A stretch of 64,000 bases of DNA from Candidatus Dormiibacterota bacterium (GTDB taxonomy: Bacteria > Chloroflexota > Dormibacteria > Dormibacterales > Dormibacteraceae): assembly GCA_024280995.1 (NCBI GenBank), contig JAMXLM010000033.1, positions 1-64,000 on the forward strand, read 5' to 3'. The translations under genes were made by a program, and so were the position numbers. The notes beneath the pieces are model-generated. The model had not been told where the DNA came from. It did not search any database and worked only from the letters and a program-made list of their open reading frames with translations. Numbering within the stretch: position 1 is the first letter of the stretch; every line of letters begins with the position of its first letter. Below are positions 8,782-17,528 of the stretch, piece after piece.

Positions 8782-9929
8782 AGCGCCGCGTCGCCTACGT
8801 CACCGGCACGCGCGCGGACTACGGGTTGTTCTCAGAGGCTTTGAAACGGATTCGCGAGAGGCCCGAGATCGAGCTGTCGCTGATCGTCACCGCCATGCAT
8901 CTCGAGTCGCAGTTCGGACTGACGGTGCGCGACATCGAGTCGGACGGCATGCCGATCGACGCGAGGGTGCCGACGCTTTCCTCGGGTGACACCGGCGGCG
9001 ACCAGGCGCGGGCCATCGGCAAAGCGATCCTCGGCATCACCGACGCTCTCGAACGCATCCGGCCCGAAGTCGTGATCGTCCTCGGCGATCGAGGGGAGAT
9101 GCTGGCCGGCGCGATCGCCGCCGCTCACCTCAACATCCCCGTCGCCCACGTCCACGGCGGCGAGGTGTCGGGGACGGTCGACGACCTCGTCCGCCACGCG
9201 ATCTCGAAGCTCAGCCACCTCCATTTCCCGGCGACGGACGAGGCCGCCGACCGCCTGCGCAAGCTGGGCGAGCAACCTGACCGGATCTGGGTGGTCGGCG
9301 CGACAGGGCTCGACTACCTGCGCCGGTTCGAGCCCATCCCGGATGCCGAGCTCGCCGCGGAGCTGAACCTGGATCCGGGCAAGCCCTTCGTCCTTTTCAC
9401 CCAGCACCCGGTGACGGTCGAGATGGCCGGCGCCGCGGCCCAGATGGAGACCTCGCTCGGCGCGCTTGCGGACGCGGGCGTCCAGGTCGTCGCCACCTAT
9501 CCCAACGCCGATGCGGGCGGCAAGGCGATGATCGAGGTCCTGGACCGCTGGGCCGCCGGCAGCCGCTGGCTGCACGTCTTTCCGAGCCTGGGGCAGCGCC
9601 GGTATGCCAGCGTGCTGCGCCGCGCGGCGGCCGTCGCCGGCAACTCGTCCAGCGGCATCATCGAGGCCCCGTTCTTCGGCGTCCCGGTGATCAACATCGG
9701 TTCGCGCCAGGCCGGCAGGCTCCGCGCCGAGAACGTCGTCGACGTCGGCTACGACCGCCAGGAGATCCGCGCCGCGGTCGCTGCCGCCCTCAGCGACGAG
9801 GTGCTGATCGCCCGCGCACGCGCGTGCCACAACCCCTATGGCGACGGCCACGCAGGCGAGAAGATCGCCGAAGTGCTGGCGAACATCGAGCTCGGTCCAG
9901 CTTTGCTGACGAAGCGGATGTCCTACTGA
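8778..9929 (+). CDS. legG: Hydrolysing UDP/GDP-sugar 2-epimerase (NeuC/LegG family)
   Basis: 383 residues, GTG start within a GTGA overlap with the preceding stop. It begins RRVAYVTGTRADYGLF, the NeuC hallmark, and contains VVIVLGDRGEMLAG, AHVHGGEVSGTVDD and GNSSSGIIEAPFFG with catalytic-type Asp, Glu and His positions of the GT-B epimerase fold. This subgroup hydrolyses the nucleotide while inverting C2, giving the free sugar used by the synthase. The non-hydrolysing relative in this window is the separate gene at 26633-27703. Context with LegI, LegF and a LegC-type aminotransferase favours LegG. Confidence 0.9.
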   Translation: MKRRVAYVTGTRADYGLFSEALKRIRERPEIELSLIVTAMHLESQFGLTVRDIESDGMPIDARVPTLSSGDTGGDQARAIGKAILGITDALERIRPEVVIVLGDRGEMLAGAIAAAHLNIPVAHVHGGEVSGTVDDLVRHAISKLSHLHFPATDEAADRLRKLGEQPDRIWVVGATGLDYLRRFEPIPDAELAAELNLDPGKPFVLFTQHPVTVEMAGAAAQMETSLGALADAGVQVVATYPNADAGGKAMIEVLDRWAAGSRWLHVFPSLGQRRYASVLRRAAAVAGNSSSGIIEAPFFGVPVINIGSRQAGRLRAENVVDVGYDRQEIRAAVAAALSDEVLIARARACHNPYGDGHAGEKIAEVLANIELGPALLTKRMSY

Positions 9930-10729
9930 TGCCGGCGGACGGTCGCGGGCCGATCCGCATCATCCCCAAGCTAGAGGTGAAGGGTCCGCACCTGATCAAG
10001 GGCATCCACCTCGAGGGCCTGCGCGTGGTCGGCACGCCGGAAGAGGCGGCGCTCCGCTACTACCGCGACGGCGCCGACGAGCTGATCTACATGGACGTCG
10101 TCGCGAGCCTGTACCAGCGCGACAACCTGCTCGAGGTCGTCCGCCGGACTGCCGAGCAGGCGTTCATCCCGCTGACCGTCGGCGGCGGCGTCCGCTCGCT
10201 CGACGACTTCAAGACGTTTCTGCGCGTCGGCGCGGACAAGGTGGCGATGAACACCGCGGTGATCGCAACCCCGGAGTTGATCACCCAGGCGGCCGAAGCC
10301 TTCGGCTCGCAGTGCGTCGTGGTCTCGATCGAGGCCATCCGGAAGGGACCGGGGCGCTGGGAGCCGTACACCGACAGCGGCCGGACGCCGACCGGCCTCG
10401 ACGCCGTCGAGTGGGCCGTGCGAGCGGCGTCGCTCGGCGCGGGCGAGATCCTCCTGACCTCCATCGATCGCGACGGCACGGGCCAGGGCTACGACCTCGA
10501 GCTCGTGGAAACGGTGACCCGAGCGGTGCCGATCCCGGTGATCGCCAGCGGCGGCGCGGGGCGGCCAGGCCACGTGGGGGATGTCATAATCAGCGGCCAC
10601 GCCGACGCCGTCGCCATCGCTCACGTCCTCCACTTCAACAAGTTCACGATGAACGACATCAAGAGTCACCTCCTGTCGTCTGGCATCCCGGTCCGCCAGG
10701 CGCCCCAGCCCCTCGAGCGCGCATCGTGA
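9929..10729 (+). CDS. HisF-like cyclase/ammonia-channel subunit of a sugar amidation system (WbuZ/HisF2 type)
   Basis: 266 residues; ATG 9929 overlaps the preceding TGA by one base. TIM barrel with HisF-type phosphate and active-site motifs: RIIPKLEVKGPHLIKG near the start, LTVGGGVRSLDDF, DKVAMNTAVI, LLTSIDRDGTGQGYDLEL and VIASGGAGRPGHVGD. The first strand has LEVKG where HisF normally has a catalytic Asp segment (CLDV). Together with its HisH partner and amidotransferase neighbour this indicates the WbpG-HisH2-HisF2 type, where HisH/HisF homologues supply ammonia for making an acetamidino sugar rather than histidine. No other his gene is in the window. Confidence 0.85.
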   Translation: MPADGRGPIRIIPKLEVKGPHLIKGIHLEGLRVVGTPEEAALRYYRDGADELIYMDVVASLYQRDNLLEVVRRTAEQAFIPLTVGGGVRSLDDFKTFLRVGADKVAMNTAVIATPELITQAAEAFGSQCVVVSIEAIRKGPGRWEPYTDSGRTPTGLDAVEWAVRAASLGAGEILLTSIDRDGTGQGYDLELVETVTRAVPIPVIASGGAGRPGHVGDVIISGHADAVAIAHVLHFNKFTMNDIKSHLLSSGIPVRQAPQPLERAS

Positions 10730-11400
10730 CCACCGTCACGGTCGTCGACTACCTCGGCAACCTCGGCAGCGTGTCGCGCGCCCTCGAGTGGCTCGGCGTC
10801 GAGCCGGACGTCACCGACTCGCCGCAGCGCGTCCTCGACGCGACGCACGTGATCCTGCCGGGCGACGGCGCCTTCGGCTATGGGATGGAACAGCTCCGCG
10901 AAAAGGAGCTGATCGATCCGCTGCGCGAGTTCATCGCGTCGGGAAGGCCGTTCCTCGGCATCTGCGTCGGCATGCAGCTGCTCCTGTCCGAGTCCGTCGA
11001 GTTCGGGCTGCACCAGGGGCTCGACGTGATTCCCGGTCGCGTCGTCCCGTTCACCGAGGCGGCGAACCAGGACCGTGACTTCAAGATCCCGCACATCGGC
11101 TGGTCGTTCCTCGGCGAGGCCGGCGGTGACGGCGACGGCGCGGGCGACCGTCCCGACGCCTGGCAGGGGACGATCCTCGAGGACCTGACGGTCGGCGACA
11201 GCGTCTACTTCGTCCATTCCTTCCTGGCGCAGCCCACGGACGCGCGGCACACGCTGGCCGAAACCCGGTACGGTGGTGAGCCCGTTTGCGCTGTCGTCGC
11301 CAGCGACAACGTCACCGGATGCCAGTTCCATCCGGAGAAGAGCGGCCCGGTCGGGCTGCGCATCCTGAAACGCTTTGTGGAGTTGGAATCGATCGCATGA
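10726..11400 (+). CDS. HisH-like glutamine amidotransferase of the sugar amidation system
   Basis: 224 residues, GTG 10726 in a GTGA overlap with the HisF-like gene. Class I glutaminase: nucleophile region GICVGMQLL with the conserved Cys near residue 83, and the catalytic His and Glu in CQFHPEKSG. The oxyanion region ILPGDGAFGYGM is present. It contains an insert (GEAGGDGDGAGDRPDA) after the HIGWSFL segment. It should release ammonia from glutamine and pass it through the HisF-like barrel to the amidotransferase encoded next. Confidence 0.88.
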   Translation: MTTVTVVDYLGNLGSVSRALEWLGVEPDVTDSPQRVLDATHVILPGDGAFGYGMEQLREKELIDPLREFIASGRPFLGICVGMQLLLSESVEFGLHQGLDVIPGRVVPFTEAANQDRDFKIPHIGWSFLGEAGGDGDGAGDRPDAWQGTILEDLTVGDSVYFVHSFLAQPTDARHTLAETRYGGEPVCAVVASDNVTGCQFHPEKSGPVGLRILKRFVELESIA

Positions 11401-12665
11401 TCAAGCCTGAAGACCAGGTCAAGAAGACGACGATCGGGCCTTACGGCGTGCCCGAAGGCGTGACCGTCACGTTCGGCCGGTACGGCCTTCCCGAGCAGGT
11501 CGCCTACTGCACGCGGTGCGTGATGTCGAACCAGCGGCCTTCGTCGGTGAAGGAGACCGCGAACTTCAAGGAGTCGCCCAAGCCGACGATCCAGTTCGAC
11601 TCGGAAGGTGTATGCGACGCGTGCCGCTACGCCGAGATGAAGCAGACCTCCATCGACTGGGAGCAGCGTGAGGCGGAGCTCGAAGACCTCCTCAGCCAGT
11701 ACCGGAGCAAGACCGGCGTGTACGACTGCCTGGTCCCGGGGTCAGGAGGCAAGGATTCGATCTACGCCGCCCACCTGTTGAAGTTCAAGTACGGCATGCA
11801 CCCGCTCACCGTGACCTGGGCGCCGCACATCTACACCGAGGTGGGATGGCGCAACCACCAGCACTGGATCCACGCCGGCTTCGACAACTACCTCTTCCAT
11901 CCGAACGGCCGGGTACACCGGACGCTCACAAGGCTGGCGGTGCTGAATCTGCTGCACCCGTTCCAGCCCTTCATCATCGGCCAGAAGAACTTCGCGCCCA
12001 ACATGGCGGTGAAGTTCGGCATCCCGCTGGTGATCTACGGCGAGAACGAGGCCGAGTACGGCAACCCGATCGCCGACAACAAGCAGTCGCGCCGCAACCC
12101 CGCGATGTACAGCCGCGACGAAAAGGAGGCCCTGTACTTCGGCGGCGTCCACGTCGACGACCTGCCCGAGTTCGGGGTCACCGAGCGCGACATCGAGCCC
12201 TACTTGCCGGCGTCGCAGACCGACCTCGACAGGGTCGGCGTCGACGTCCGCTACCTCGGCTACTACCTGAAGTGGATCCCGCAGGAGGCTTACTACTACG
12301 CGGCCGAGAACGCCGCCTTCGAGGCCAACCCCGACGGCCGGACCGAAGGCACCTACTCGAAGTACAACTCGCTCGACGACCGCATCGACGGGTTCCACTA
12401 CTACACGACCTTCGTCAAGTTCGGCATCGGGCGGGCGACCTACGACTCGGCCCAGGAGATCCGGAGCGGGCACCTCACCCGAGACGAAGGCGTGGCGCTG
12501 GTGAAGCGCTATGACGGCGAGTTCCCGAAGAAGTACTTCAAGGAGATCCTCGAGTATCTCGAGCTGACCGAGCCCGAGTGGTGGCAGACGGTGGACAGCT
12601 TCCGCCCCGCTCATCTGTGGGACCGGCGCGATGGTGAGTGGCACCTGAAGCACCACGTAAGCTGA
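11397..12665 (+). CDS. N-acetyl sugar amidotransferase (WbpG/PseA/WbuX family)
   Basis: 422 residues, ATG 11397 in an ATGA overlap with the HisH-like gene. The PP-loop ATP pyrophosphatase motif VPGSGGKDSIYAAHLL marks adenylation of the acetamido oxygen; two cysteine pairs, CTRCVMS and CDACRY, form the zinc-knuckle-like N-terminal element seen in this family. Conserved downstream blocks include FIIGQKNFAPNMAV, GENEAEYG and YNSLDDRIDGFHYYTTF. With HisH- and HisF-like partners it should convert an N-acetyl group of a nonulosonic acid or its precursor to an acetimidoyl (amidine) group. Length is normal. Confidence 0.92.
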   Translation: MIKPEDQVKKTTIGPYGVPEGVTVTFGRYGLPEQVAYCTRCVMSNQRPSSVKETANFKESPKPTIQFDSEGVCDACRYAEMKQTSIDWEQREAELEDLLSQYRSKTGVYDCLVPGSGGKDSIYAAHLLKFKYGMHPLTVTWAPHIYTEVGWRNHQHWIHAGFDNYLFHPNGRVHRTLTRLAVLNLLHPFQPFIIGQKNFAPNMAVKFGIPLVIYGENEAEYGNPIADNKQSRRNPAMYSRDEKEALYFGGVHVDDLPEFGVTERDIEPYLPASQTDLDRVGVDVRYLGYYLKWIPQEAYYYAAENAAFEANPDGRTEGTYSKYNSLDDRIDGFHYYTTFVKFGIGRATYDSAQEIRSGHLTRDEGVALVKRYDGEFPKKYFKEILEYLELTEPEWWQTVDSFRPAHLWDRRDGEWHLKHHVS

Positions 12666-12673
12666 CCTCCGCC

Positions 12674-13321
12674 GTGCGGGTCGTCGGCATCGGCGCCGGG
12701 GGCCATGCAAGGATGCTCGTGGAGATGATCCAGGCCCAGGGCGGCGAGATCGTCGGCCTCGTCGACGCCGACCCGGCGAGGAAGGGCACGACGGTGCTGG
12801 GGATCCCGGTGCTCGGAGGCGACGAGCAGCTCGATGCCGTGGCGCGAGCAGGCGTGAAGCTTGCGTTTCTCGGCGTGGGAGCCGTCGGCGACAACTCCCG
12901 CCGTCGCAAGGTCTGGGACGCCGTGCGCGATCGCGGTTTCGAGTTCATGACCGTGATCGCGAGCTCGGCCTACGTTTCCCCGAGCGCGGTGATCGGCGAG
13001 GGGACGTGCGTGTTTCCCGGCGCGATCATCGGCGCCGGCGCAAGGCTCGGCCGCAACGTCATCGTCAATACCGGCGCGATCGTCGAGCACGACTGCGAGC
13101 TCGGTGACCACGTGCACGTCGCCAGCGGCGCGGTCCTGGCCGGCGGAGTCCACGCCGGCGAGGGAGCACATGTCGGCGCCGGGGCGAGCGTGAAGCAGGG
13201 CGTACGTCTCGGGCGCGAATGCGTCGTCGGGCTGGGCGCGGCCGTCATCGACGACGTCGCCGACGGGATCACGGTGGGCGGCGTACCGGCAAGACCGCTC
13301 CAGACCAGGGTGACCCGATGA
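12674..13321 (+). CDS. Sugar O/N-acetyltransferase, PglD/NeuD family
   Basis: 215 residues from GTG 12674 (8 bases after the previous stop). The N-terminal small Rossmann-like domain (VVGIGAGGHARMLVEMI) is followed by a left-handed beta-helix of hexapeptide repeats from about residue 95 (VSPSAVIGEGTCVFPGAIIG) with the PglD/NeuD catalytic His in IVEHDCELGDH. In a legionaminate pathway such an enzyme would acetylate the 4-amino group (the LegH/PglD step); O-acetylation of the finished sugar, as by NeuD, is the alternative. The stop overlaps the next start (ATGA). Confidence 0.85.
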   Translation: MRVVGIGAGGHARMLVEMIQAQGGEIVGLVDADPARKGTTVLGIPVLGGDEQLDAVARAGVKLAFLGVGAVGDNSRRRKVWDAVRDRGFEFMTVIASSAYVSPSAVIGEGTCVFPGAIIGAGARLGRNVIVNTGAIVEHDCELGDHVHVASGAVLAGGVHAGEGAHVGAGASVKQGVRLGRECVVGLGAAVIDDVADGITVGGVPARPLQTRVTR

Positions 13322-14388
13322 AAGACCTCGACCGGTTGTCGATCGGTCCGGGCGGGTCCTTGCGCGATGCGCTCAAGTGCATCGACGCCAACGGCGAGGG
13401 CATCGCGCTGGTGCTCGGCGAGGATCGCAAGCTGCTGGGCACCGTGACCGACGGAGACCTGCGGCGGGCGATCCTCGCGGGACGCGACATGGACGTCGAG
13501 ACGGTCGGTGCGCTGGTCGGCGGGCGCAAGCAGAAGCGTCCGGTCACCGCGCGCGTGGGCAGCAGCCCCGCGGCGCTGATGAAGCTCATGAAGGAGTCGA
13601 GCCTCAGGCACATACCGCTCGTGGACGCGCAGGGCCGGGTGAAAGAGCTTGCCCTGCTGCGCGAGCTGGCGCTGGAGGAGGACCTGCCCCTCACCGCGGT
13701 GGTGATGGCGGGCGGGTTCGGCACACGCCTGCGGCCGCTGACGGAAAAGCTCCCCAAGCCGATGCTTCCCGTCGGCGACCGGCCGGTCATGGAGCACGTG
13801 ATCGAGCAGCTGCAGAAGGTCGGCATCTCGCGGGTGAGCATCACCACCCACTACAAGCCGGAGGCGATCATCGAGCACTTCGGCGACGGCCACCGGTTCG
13901 GCCTCGAGATCGACTACGTCAACGAGGCTGAGCCCCTGGGCACGGCAGGCGCGCTCGGCCTGCTCAACCCTCCGCAGAGCCCCGTGCTCGTCATCAACGG
14001 CGACGTGTTGACCCAGGTCAACTTCCGGGCCATGTTCGACTACCACCTCGACAACCGTGCGCAGATGACGGTCGGGGTGCGGCGGTTCGAGCTGCAGGTG
14101 CCCTACGGCGTCGTCGACATGGACGAATCGAGCGTGAGGCGGCTCGACGAAAAGCCGACCTACCGCTTCTTCATCAACGCAGGCGTGTACCTCATCGAGC
14201 CGGGCGTGTTCTCGCTGATCAAGAGCAGCGAGCGGCTGGACGCAAACGACCTGATCGAGCGGCTAATCGCCGCGGGAAAGAAGGTCGTGGGCTTCCCCAT
14301 CCACGAGTACTGGCTCGACGTCGGACGTCCCGACGACTACCGGCAGGCGAACCAGGATTTTCCGGCCGAACGGGTGGAGCGGCCGTGA
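13318..14388 (+). CDS. ptmE: CBS-domain sugar-1-phosphate nucleotidyltransferase (PtmE-like)
   Basis: 356 residues, ATG 13318. Residues ~8-115 form a CBS pair (TVTDGDLRRAIL and LRHIPLVDAQGRVKEL). Residues ~123-350 are a nucleotidyltransferase with the signature VVMAGGFGTRLRPLTEKLPK, LVINGDVLT (metal Asp) and YWLDVGRPDDY. The same CBS-NTP transferase fusion is found in Campylobacter PtmE, which makes GDP-glucosamine at the start of the GDP-route to legionaminic acid. Location between a LegH-type acetyltransferase and an SDR supports that role. UDP specificity cannot be excluded. Confidence 0.83.
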   Translation: MKDLDRLSIGPGGSLRDALKCIDANGEGIALVLGEDRKLLGTVTDGDLRRAILAGRDMDVETVGALVGGRKQKRPVTARVGSSPAALMKLMKESSLRHIPLVDAQGRVKELALLRELALEEDLPLTAVVMAGGFGTRLRPLTEKLPKPMLPVGDRPVMEHVIEQLQKVGISRVSITTHYKPEAIIEHFGDGHRFGLEIDYVNEAEPLGTAGALGLLNPPQSPVLVINGDVLTQVNFRAMFDYHLDNRAQMTVGVRRFELQVPYGVVDMDESSVRRLDEKPTYRFFINAGVYLIEPGVFSLIKSSERLDANDLIERLIAAGKKVVGFPIHEYWLDVGRPDDYRQANQDFPAERVERP

Positions 14389-15353
14389 AGGTCCTTGTCA
14401 CCGGAGGAGCCGGCTACCTCGGATCGGTGCTGGTGCCGCAGCTCCTCGAGGAAGGGCACGAGGTCCGCGTGCTCGACAGCCTGATGTACATGGGCGACTC
14501 GCTGCTTTCGGTGTGGGCGGACCCAGGCTTCGAGTTCGTGCGGGGCGACGTGAGGAGCTCCGACGACACGCGGCCCGCGCTCGCCGGCGTCGAGGCGGTG
14601 GTCCACCTCGCGGCGATCGTGGGCGACCCCGCGTGCGCGCGAGGGCCGGAAGCGGCGCGCGCGATCAATGCAGACGCGAGCCTCCGCCTCCTCGACGAGG
14701 CATCGCGCGCCGGAGCGCAGCGATTCGTGTTCGCGTCCACGTGCAGCAACTACGGGCGGATGGCGGATCCCGAAGGGTACGTCGACGAGACCGCGGAGCT
14801 GAGGCCGGTGTCCCTTTACGCGGAGACGAAGGTCGCGGTGGAGCGGGCGATCCTGGACCAGGACGCAGGCGATGGCGTCTGCGCCACGAGCCTGCGCTTT
14901 GCGACGCTGTTCGGCGTCTCGCCGCGGATGCGCTTCGACCTCACGGTCAACGAGTTCACGATGGAGATGCTCACCAAGAAGGCGCTGGTCGTCTTCGGCG
15001 AGCAGTTCTGGCGGCCTTACGTGCACATCCGCGACGCGGCCTCAGCCATCGCCAGGGTGCTCGCCGCTCCTACCTCGACCGTGAACCGCGAGGTCTTCAA
15101 CGTCGGCTCGACGGACATGAACTACCAGAAGCAGCAGCTCGTCGAGCTGATTGCGCCACTGGCACCGGGCGCCGCGGTCGAGTACGTCCACAAGAACGAG
15201 GACCCGCGCGACTACCGCGTCTCCTTCGCCAAGATCGAGGACAGGCTGGGCTTCACCACCACGCACTCGGTGGAGAGCGGCATCCGCGAAGTTGCATCTC
15301 TGGTCGCGGCGGGCGTGATCAGCGACTACACCGACCCGAGGTATCGCAACTGA
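14385..15353 (+). CDS. NAD-dependent sugar epimerase/dehydratase (extended SDR)
   Basis: 322 residues, GTG 14385 in a GTGA overlap. NAD-binding motif VTGGAGYLGSVLV, then VVHLAAIVGDP, a catalytic Ser-containing strand FVFASTCSNYG and the YxxxK pair in LYAETKVAVE. The later block FDLTVNEFTMEM and WRPYVHIRDAA is typical of a subgroup of GDP/CDP-sugar SDRs in surface glycan loci. It lacks the LegB-type N-terminal signature I would expect for the 4,6-dehydratase, so its exact step is open: it may be a 4-epimerase, reductase or dehydratase. Confidence 0.82.
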   Translation: MKVLVTGGAGYLGSVLVPQLLEEGHEVRVLDSLMYMGDSLLSVWADPGFEFVRGDVRSSDDTRPALAGVEAVVHLAAIVGDPACARGPEAARAINADASLRLLDEASRAGAQRFVFASTCSNYGRMADPEGYVDETAELRPVSLYAETKVAVERAILDQDAGDGVCATSLRFATLFGVSPRMRFDLTVNEFTMEMLTKKALVVFGEQFWRPYVHIRDAASAIARVLAAPTSTVNREVFNVGSTDMNYQKQQLVELIAPLAPGAAVEYVHKNEDPRDYRVSFAKIEDRLGFTTTHSVESGIREVASLVAAGVISDYTDPRYRN

Positions 15354-16318
15354 GCTCGAGCAGCCTTTCCGAGGAGCTCGATCGCGAAGGCAAGGCCTTC
15401 GACGACCGGATCCACGAGCGCGTCGCGCACGGCCACGTCCCGGACCTGCGGCGGGTCACCGATTGCGACTGGTTCCAGAACAACGTGTGGCGGCGGCCGT
15501 ATCTCGTCCGGCTGCTGAACATGCGGGTCATCGACTTCTGCCTCGAGCACCTGGAGCCGCGCGGCGGCAGGATCCTCGATGTCGGGTGCGGGCCCGGGTT
15601 CATGTCGCTGGAGCTGGCTCGAAACGGATTCCACGTGACCGGCATCGACGTTGCGGCGGACGCCCTCGAGCTGGGGCGGCAGCTTGCGCGCGAGAACACC
15701 TACACCGAGACCTGGGGCGGAGTCGAGTACCAGCGCGAAGACTTCCTCGCGTGGCCTGGAGGCGGGCACCGATTCGACGGTGTCTGCTTCTTCGGCGCGC
15801 TGCATCATTTCCCGGACCCCGCGGCCGCCCTCGACCATACCGTCGAGCTGCTGCGACCGGGCGGCGTCGCGATCGCGTACGAGCCGGCGCGAGACTGGTG
15901 GACGGAGTCGGACGCGACTTTGATGGCGCTGCTTCGGACGGTCCTGTCCGCAGCCGGCGCGTGGCACCAGGACATCGACCTGCCGTCGGACCGCGACGGC
16001 GTCACGGACCTCGTCGCGCGCACCTTCGCCGAGGTGCGTGAGGCGCGGGTCGCGGGCGAGGACGTGCAGTCGCCGCGCGACAACTCCGCGTACGGCACCG
16101 AGATGCTGGCCGAGCTAAGGTCCAGGTTCGACGAGACCGGATTCGCGTACGACACGCTGCTCTTCGACCGGATGGGCGGCGGGCTGCGGCTCGATTCCGA
16201 GGCGCGGGCCGAGGCGCTGGCGAAGGCGCTGCAGGCGTTCGAGCTCTACGCGCTCGAGGTCGGGCTGCTCCACCCGGGCGGGTTCATGTTCGCGGGCCGG
16301 GTCAAGCCCCGCGGCTAG
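15350..16318 (+). CDS. Class I SAM methyltransferase with apparent CTG start
   Basis: 322 residues if begun at CTG 15350, which overlaps the previous TGA as CTGA. No ATG, GTG or TTG lies in frame near the end of the preceding gene; the first standard start downstream is GTG at about 15484 and would remove a conserved-looking N-terminal segment. GAGGT at 15338-15342 sits 7 bases before the CTG, an ideal Shine-Dalgarno position. The methyltransferase signature is ILDVGCGPGFMSLELA, followed by VTGIDVAADALELG and FFGALHHFPDP. The C-terminal extension of about 110 residues is unassigned. Likely methylates the nonulosonic acid or a glycan intermediate. The stop TAG forms part of the next gene's -10 box. 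Confidence 0.8.
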   Translation: MSSSSLSEELDREGKAFDDRIHERVAHGHVPDLRRVTDCDWFQNNVWRRPYLVRLLNMRVIDFCLEHLEPRGGRILDVGCGPGFMSLELARNGFHVTGIDVAADALELGRQLARENTYTETWGGVEYQREDFLAWPGGGHRFDGVCFFGALHHFPDPAAALDHTVELLRPGGVAIAYEPARDWWTESDATLMALLRTVLSAAGAWHQDIDLPSDRDGVTDLVARTFAEVREARVAGEDVQSPRDNSAYGTEMLAELRSRFDETGFAYDTLLFDRMGGGLRLDSEARAEALAKALQAFELYALEVGLLHPGGFMFAGRVKPRG

Positions 16319-16321
16319 AAT
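16316..16321 (+). promoter_or_regulatory. Candidate -10 box for the LegC-type gene
   Basis: TAGAAT, 9 bases before ATG 16331 and overlapping the stop codon of the preceding gene. Spacing fits a leaderless or nearly leaderless transcript, giving an internal promoter within the cluster. Confidence 0.5.
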
Positions 16322-16330
16322 GGCTCCCCT

Positions 16331-17509
16331 ATGACGTCCAAGCCGAGAGCGGCTGCCTCGGCCCAGATCCCACTCTCGGCCCCATCGATGCTCGGAAACG
16401 AGGTCGAGTACGTCACCGAATCGGTGACCACGACCTGGGTCTCGACCGCGGGCTCGTTCACATCGCGATTCGAGCGCGACATCGCGGCCTACGTCGGCGC
16501 GCGCCGCGCGGTGGCGACGAACAGCGGCACCGCCGCTCTGCACGTCGCTCTGCTGCTGGCCGGCGTCGAGCCCGACGACGAGGTGCTCGTCTCGGACATG
16601 ACGTTCATCGCCCCGGTCAACGCCGTCCGCTACATCGGCGCGTGGCCGGTGTTCGTCGACGCCGAGGACGATTACTGGCAGCTCGACGTCGAGCGCATGG
16701 CCGAGTTCTTGAAGCGCGACTGCGCGCCACAGAACGGCGGCCTCGTCAACCGCTCCACGGGACGGCGCGTTCGCGCGGTCATCCCGGTCCATCTGCTCGG
16801 GCATCCGTGCGACATCGACCCGATCCGGGAGCTGGCGGCCAGGTACGGGCTGGTGGTCGTCGAGGATTCGACCGAAAGCCTCGGCGCCCTCTACAAAGGA
16901 CGGCGCATCGGGTCGGGCGGGATCTCGTGCCTCAGCTTCAACGGCAACAAGCTCGTCACCACCGGTGGTGGGGGCGCGATCGTCACCGACGACGAAGAGC
17001 TCGCCGACCGGGCCGTCTACCTGACCACGCAGGCCAAGGACGATCCCCTCGAGTACATCCACACCACGATCGGATTCAACTACCGCATGCCCAGCATCAA
17101 CGCCGCCCTCGGCGCGGCGCAGTTCGAGAAGATCGACGAGCGCCTGGCGTCCAAGCGCGAGACCGCGGAGCGCTACGCGCAGGGGCTGGGCGGCATTCCG
17201 GGGATCTCGGTCATGCCGCAGGCCCCCTGGGCAAAGCCGGCATGGTGGCTCTACACGATCCGCGTCGACCCGTCGCGGTACGGACGCGACAGCCGGGCGC
17301 TCATGCGCGGCCTGGCGAGCGAAGGCATCATGAGCAGGCCGATCTTCGAGCCGATGCACAAGAGCAAGGCGCACGAGGGCATGCAGGCGATCGGAGGCGA
17401 GGTCGCTGCGCGCATCGTCGACGAAGCCCTGAGCCTTCCATCGTCGGTCGGCCTGACGGAGGAAGACCAGCAGCGCGTGATCGACTCGATCAAAGAGTTC
17501 GGTCCGTGA
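16331..17509 (+). CDS. legC: PLP-dependent sugar aminotransferase, LegC type
   Basis: 392 residues, ATG 16331. DegT/DnrJ/EryC1 fold: ATNSGTAALHVALLLAGV binds the cofactor phosphate, VVVEDSTESLGA contains the PLP-stacking Asp, and the Schiff-base lysine is in SFNGNKLVTTGGGGAIV. The blocks MTFIAPVNAVRYIGAWPVF and DYWQLDVE are characteristic of the LegC subgroup that aminates the 4-keto sugar during legionaminate synthesis. It has its own likely promoter (TAGAAT 9 bases upstream). Together with the PtmE-, LegG-, LegI- and LegF-like genes it nearly completes the pathway; the 4,6-dehydratase may be the SDR at 14385 or the WbpM-type gene at 32062. Confidence 0.88.
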   Translation: MTSKPRAAASAQIPLSAPSMLGNEVEYVTESVTTTWVSTAGSFTSRFERDIAAYVGARRAVATNSGTAALHVALLLAGVEPDDEVLVSDMTFIAPVNAVRYIGAWPVFVDAEDDYWQLDVERMAEFLKRDCAPQNGGLVNRSTGRRVRAVIPVHLLGHPCDIDPIRELAARYGLVVVEDSTESLGALYKGRRIGSGGISCLSFNGNKLVTTGGGGAIVTDDEELADRAVYLTTQAKDDPLEYIHTTIGFNYRMPSINAALGAAQFEKIDERLASKRETAERYAQGLGGIPGISVMPQAPWAKPAWWLYTIRVDPSRYGRDSRALMRGLASEGIMSRPIFEPMHKSKAHEGMQAIGGEVAARIVDEALSLPSSVGLTEEDQQRVIDSIKEFGP

Positions 17510-17528
17510 AAGGCTGCACAACACAACC

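Noticed and set aside
9929-11400. HisF and HisH as histidine biosynthesis genes
   Set aside because: They overlap a WbpG/PseA-type sugar amidotransferase and nonulosonic acid genes, the HisF copy lacks the usual first-strand motif, and no other his gene is present.
16115-17524. 469-codon minus-strand open frame
   Set aside because: Antisense to the LegC-type aminotransferase; low-complexity Arg/Asp-rich shadow.
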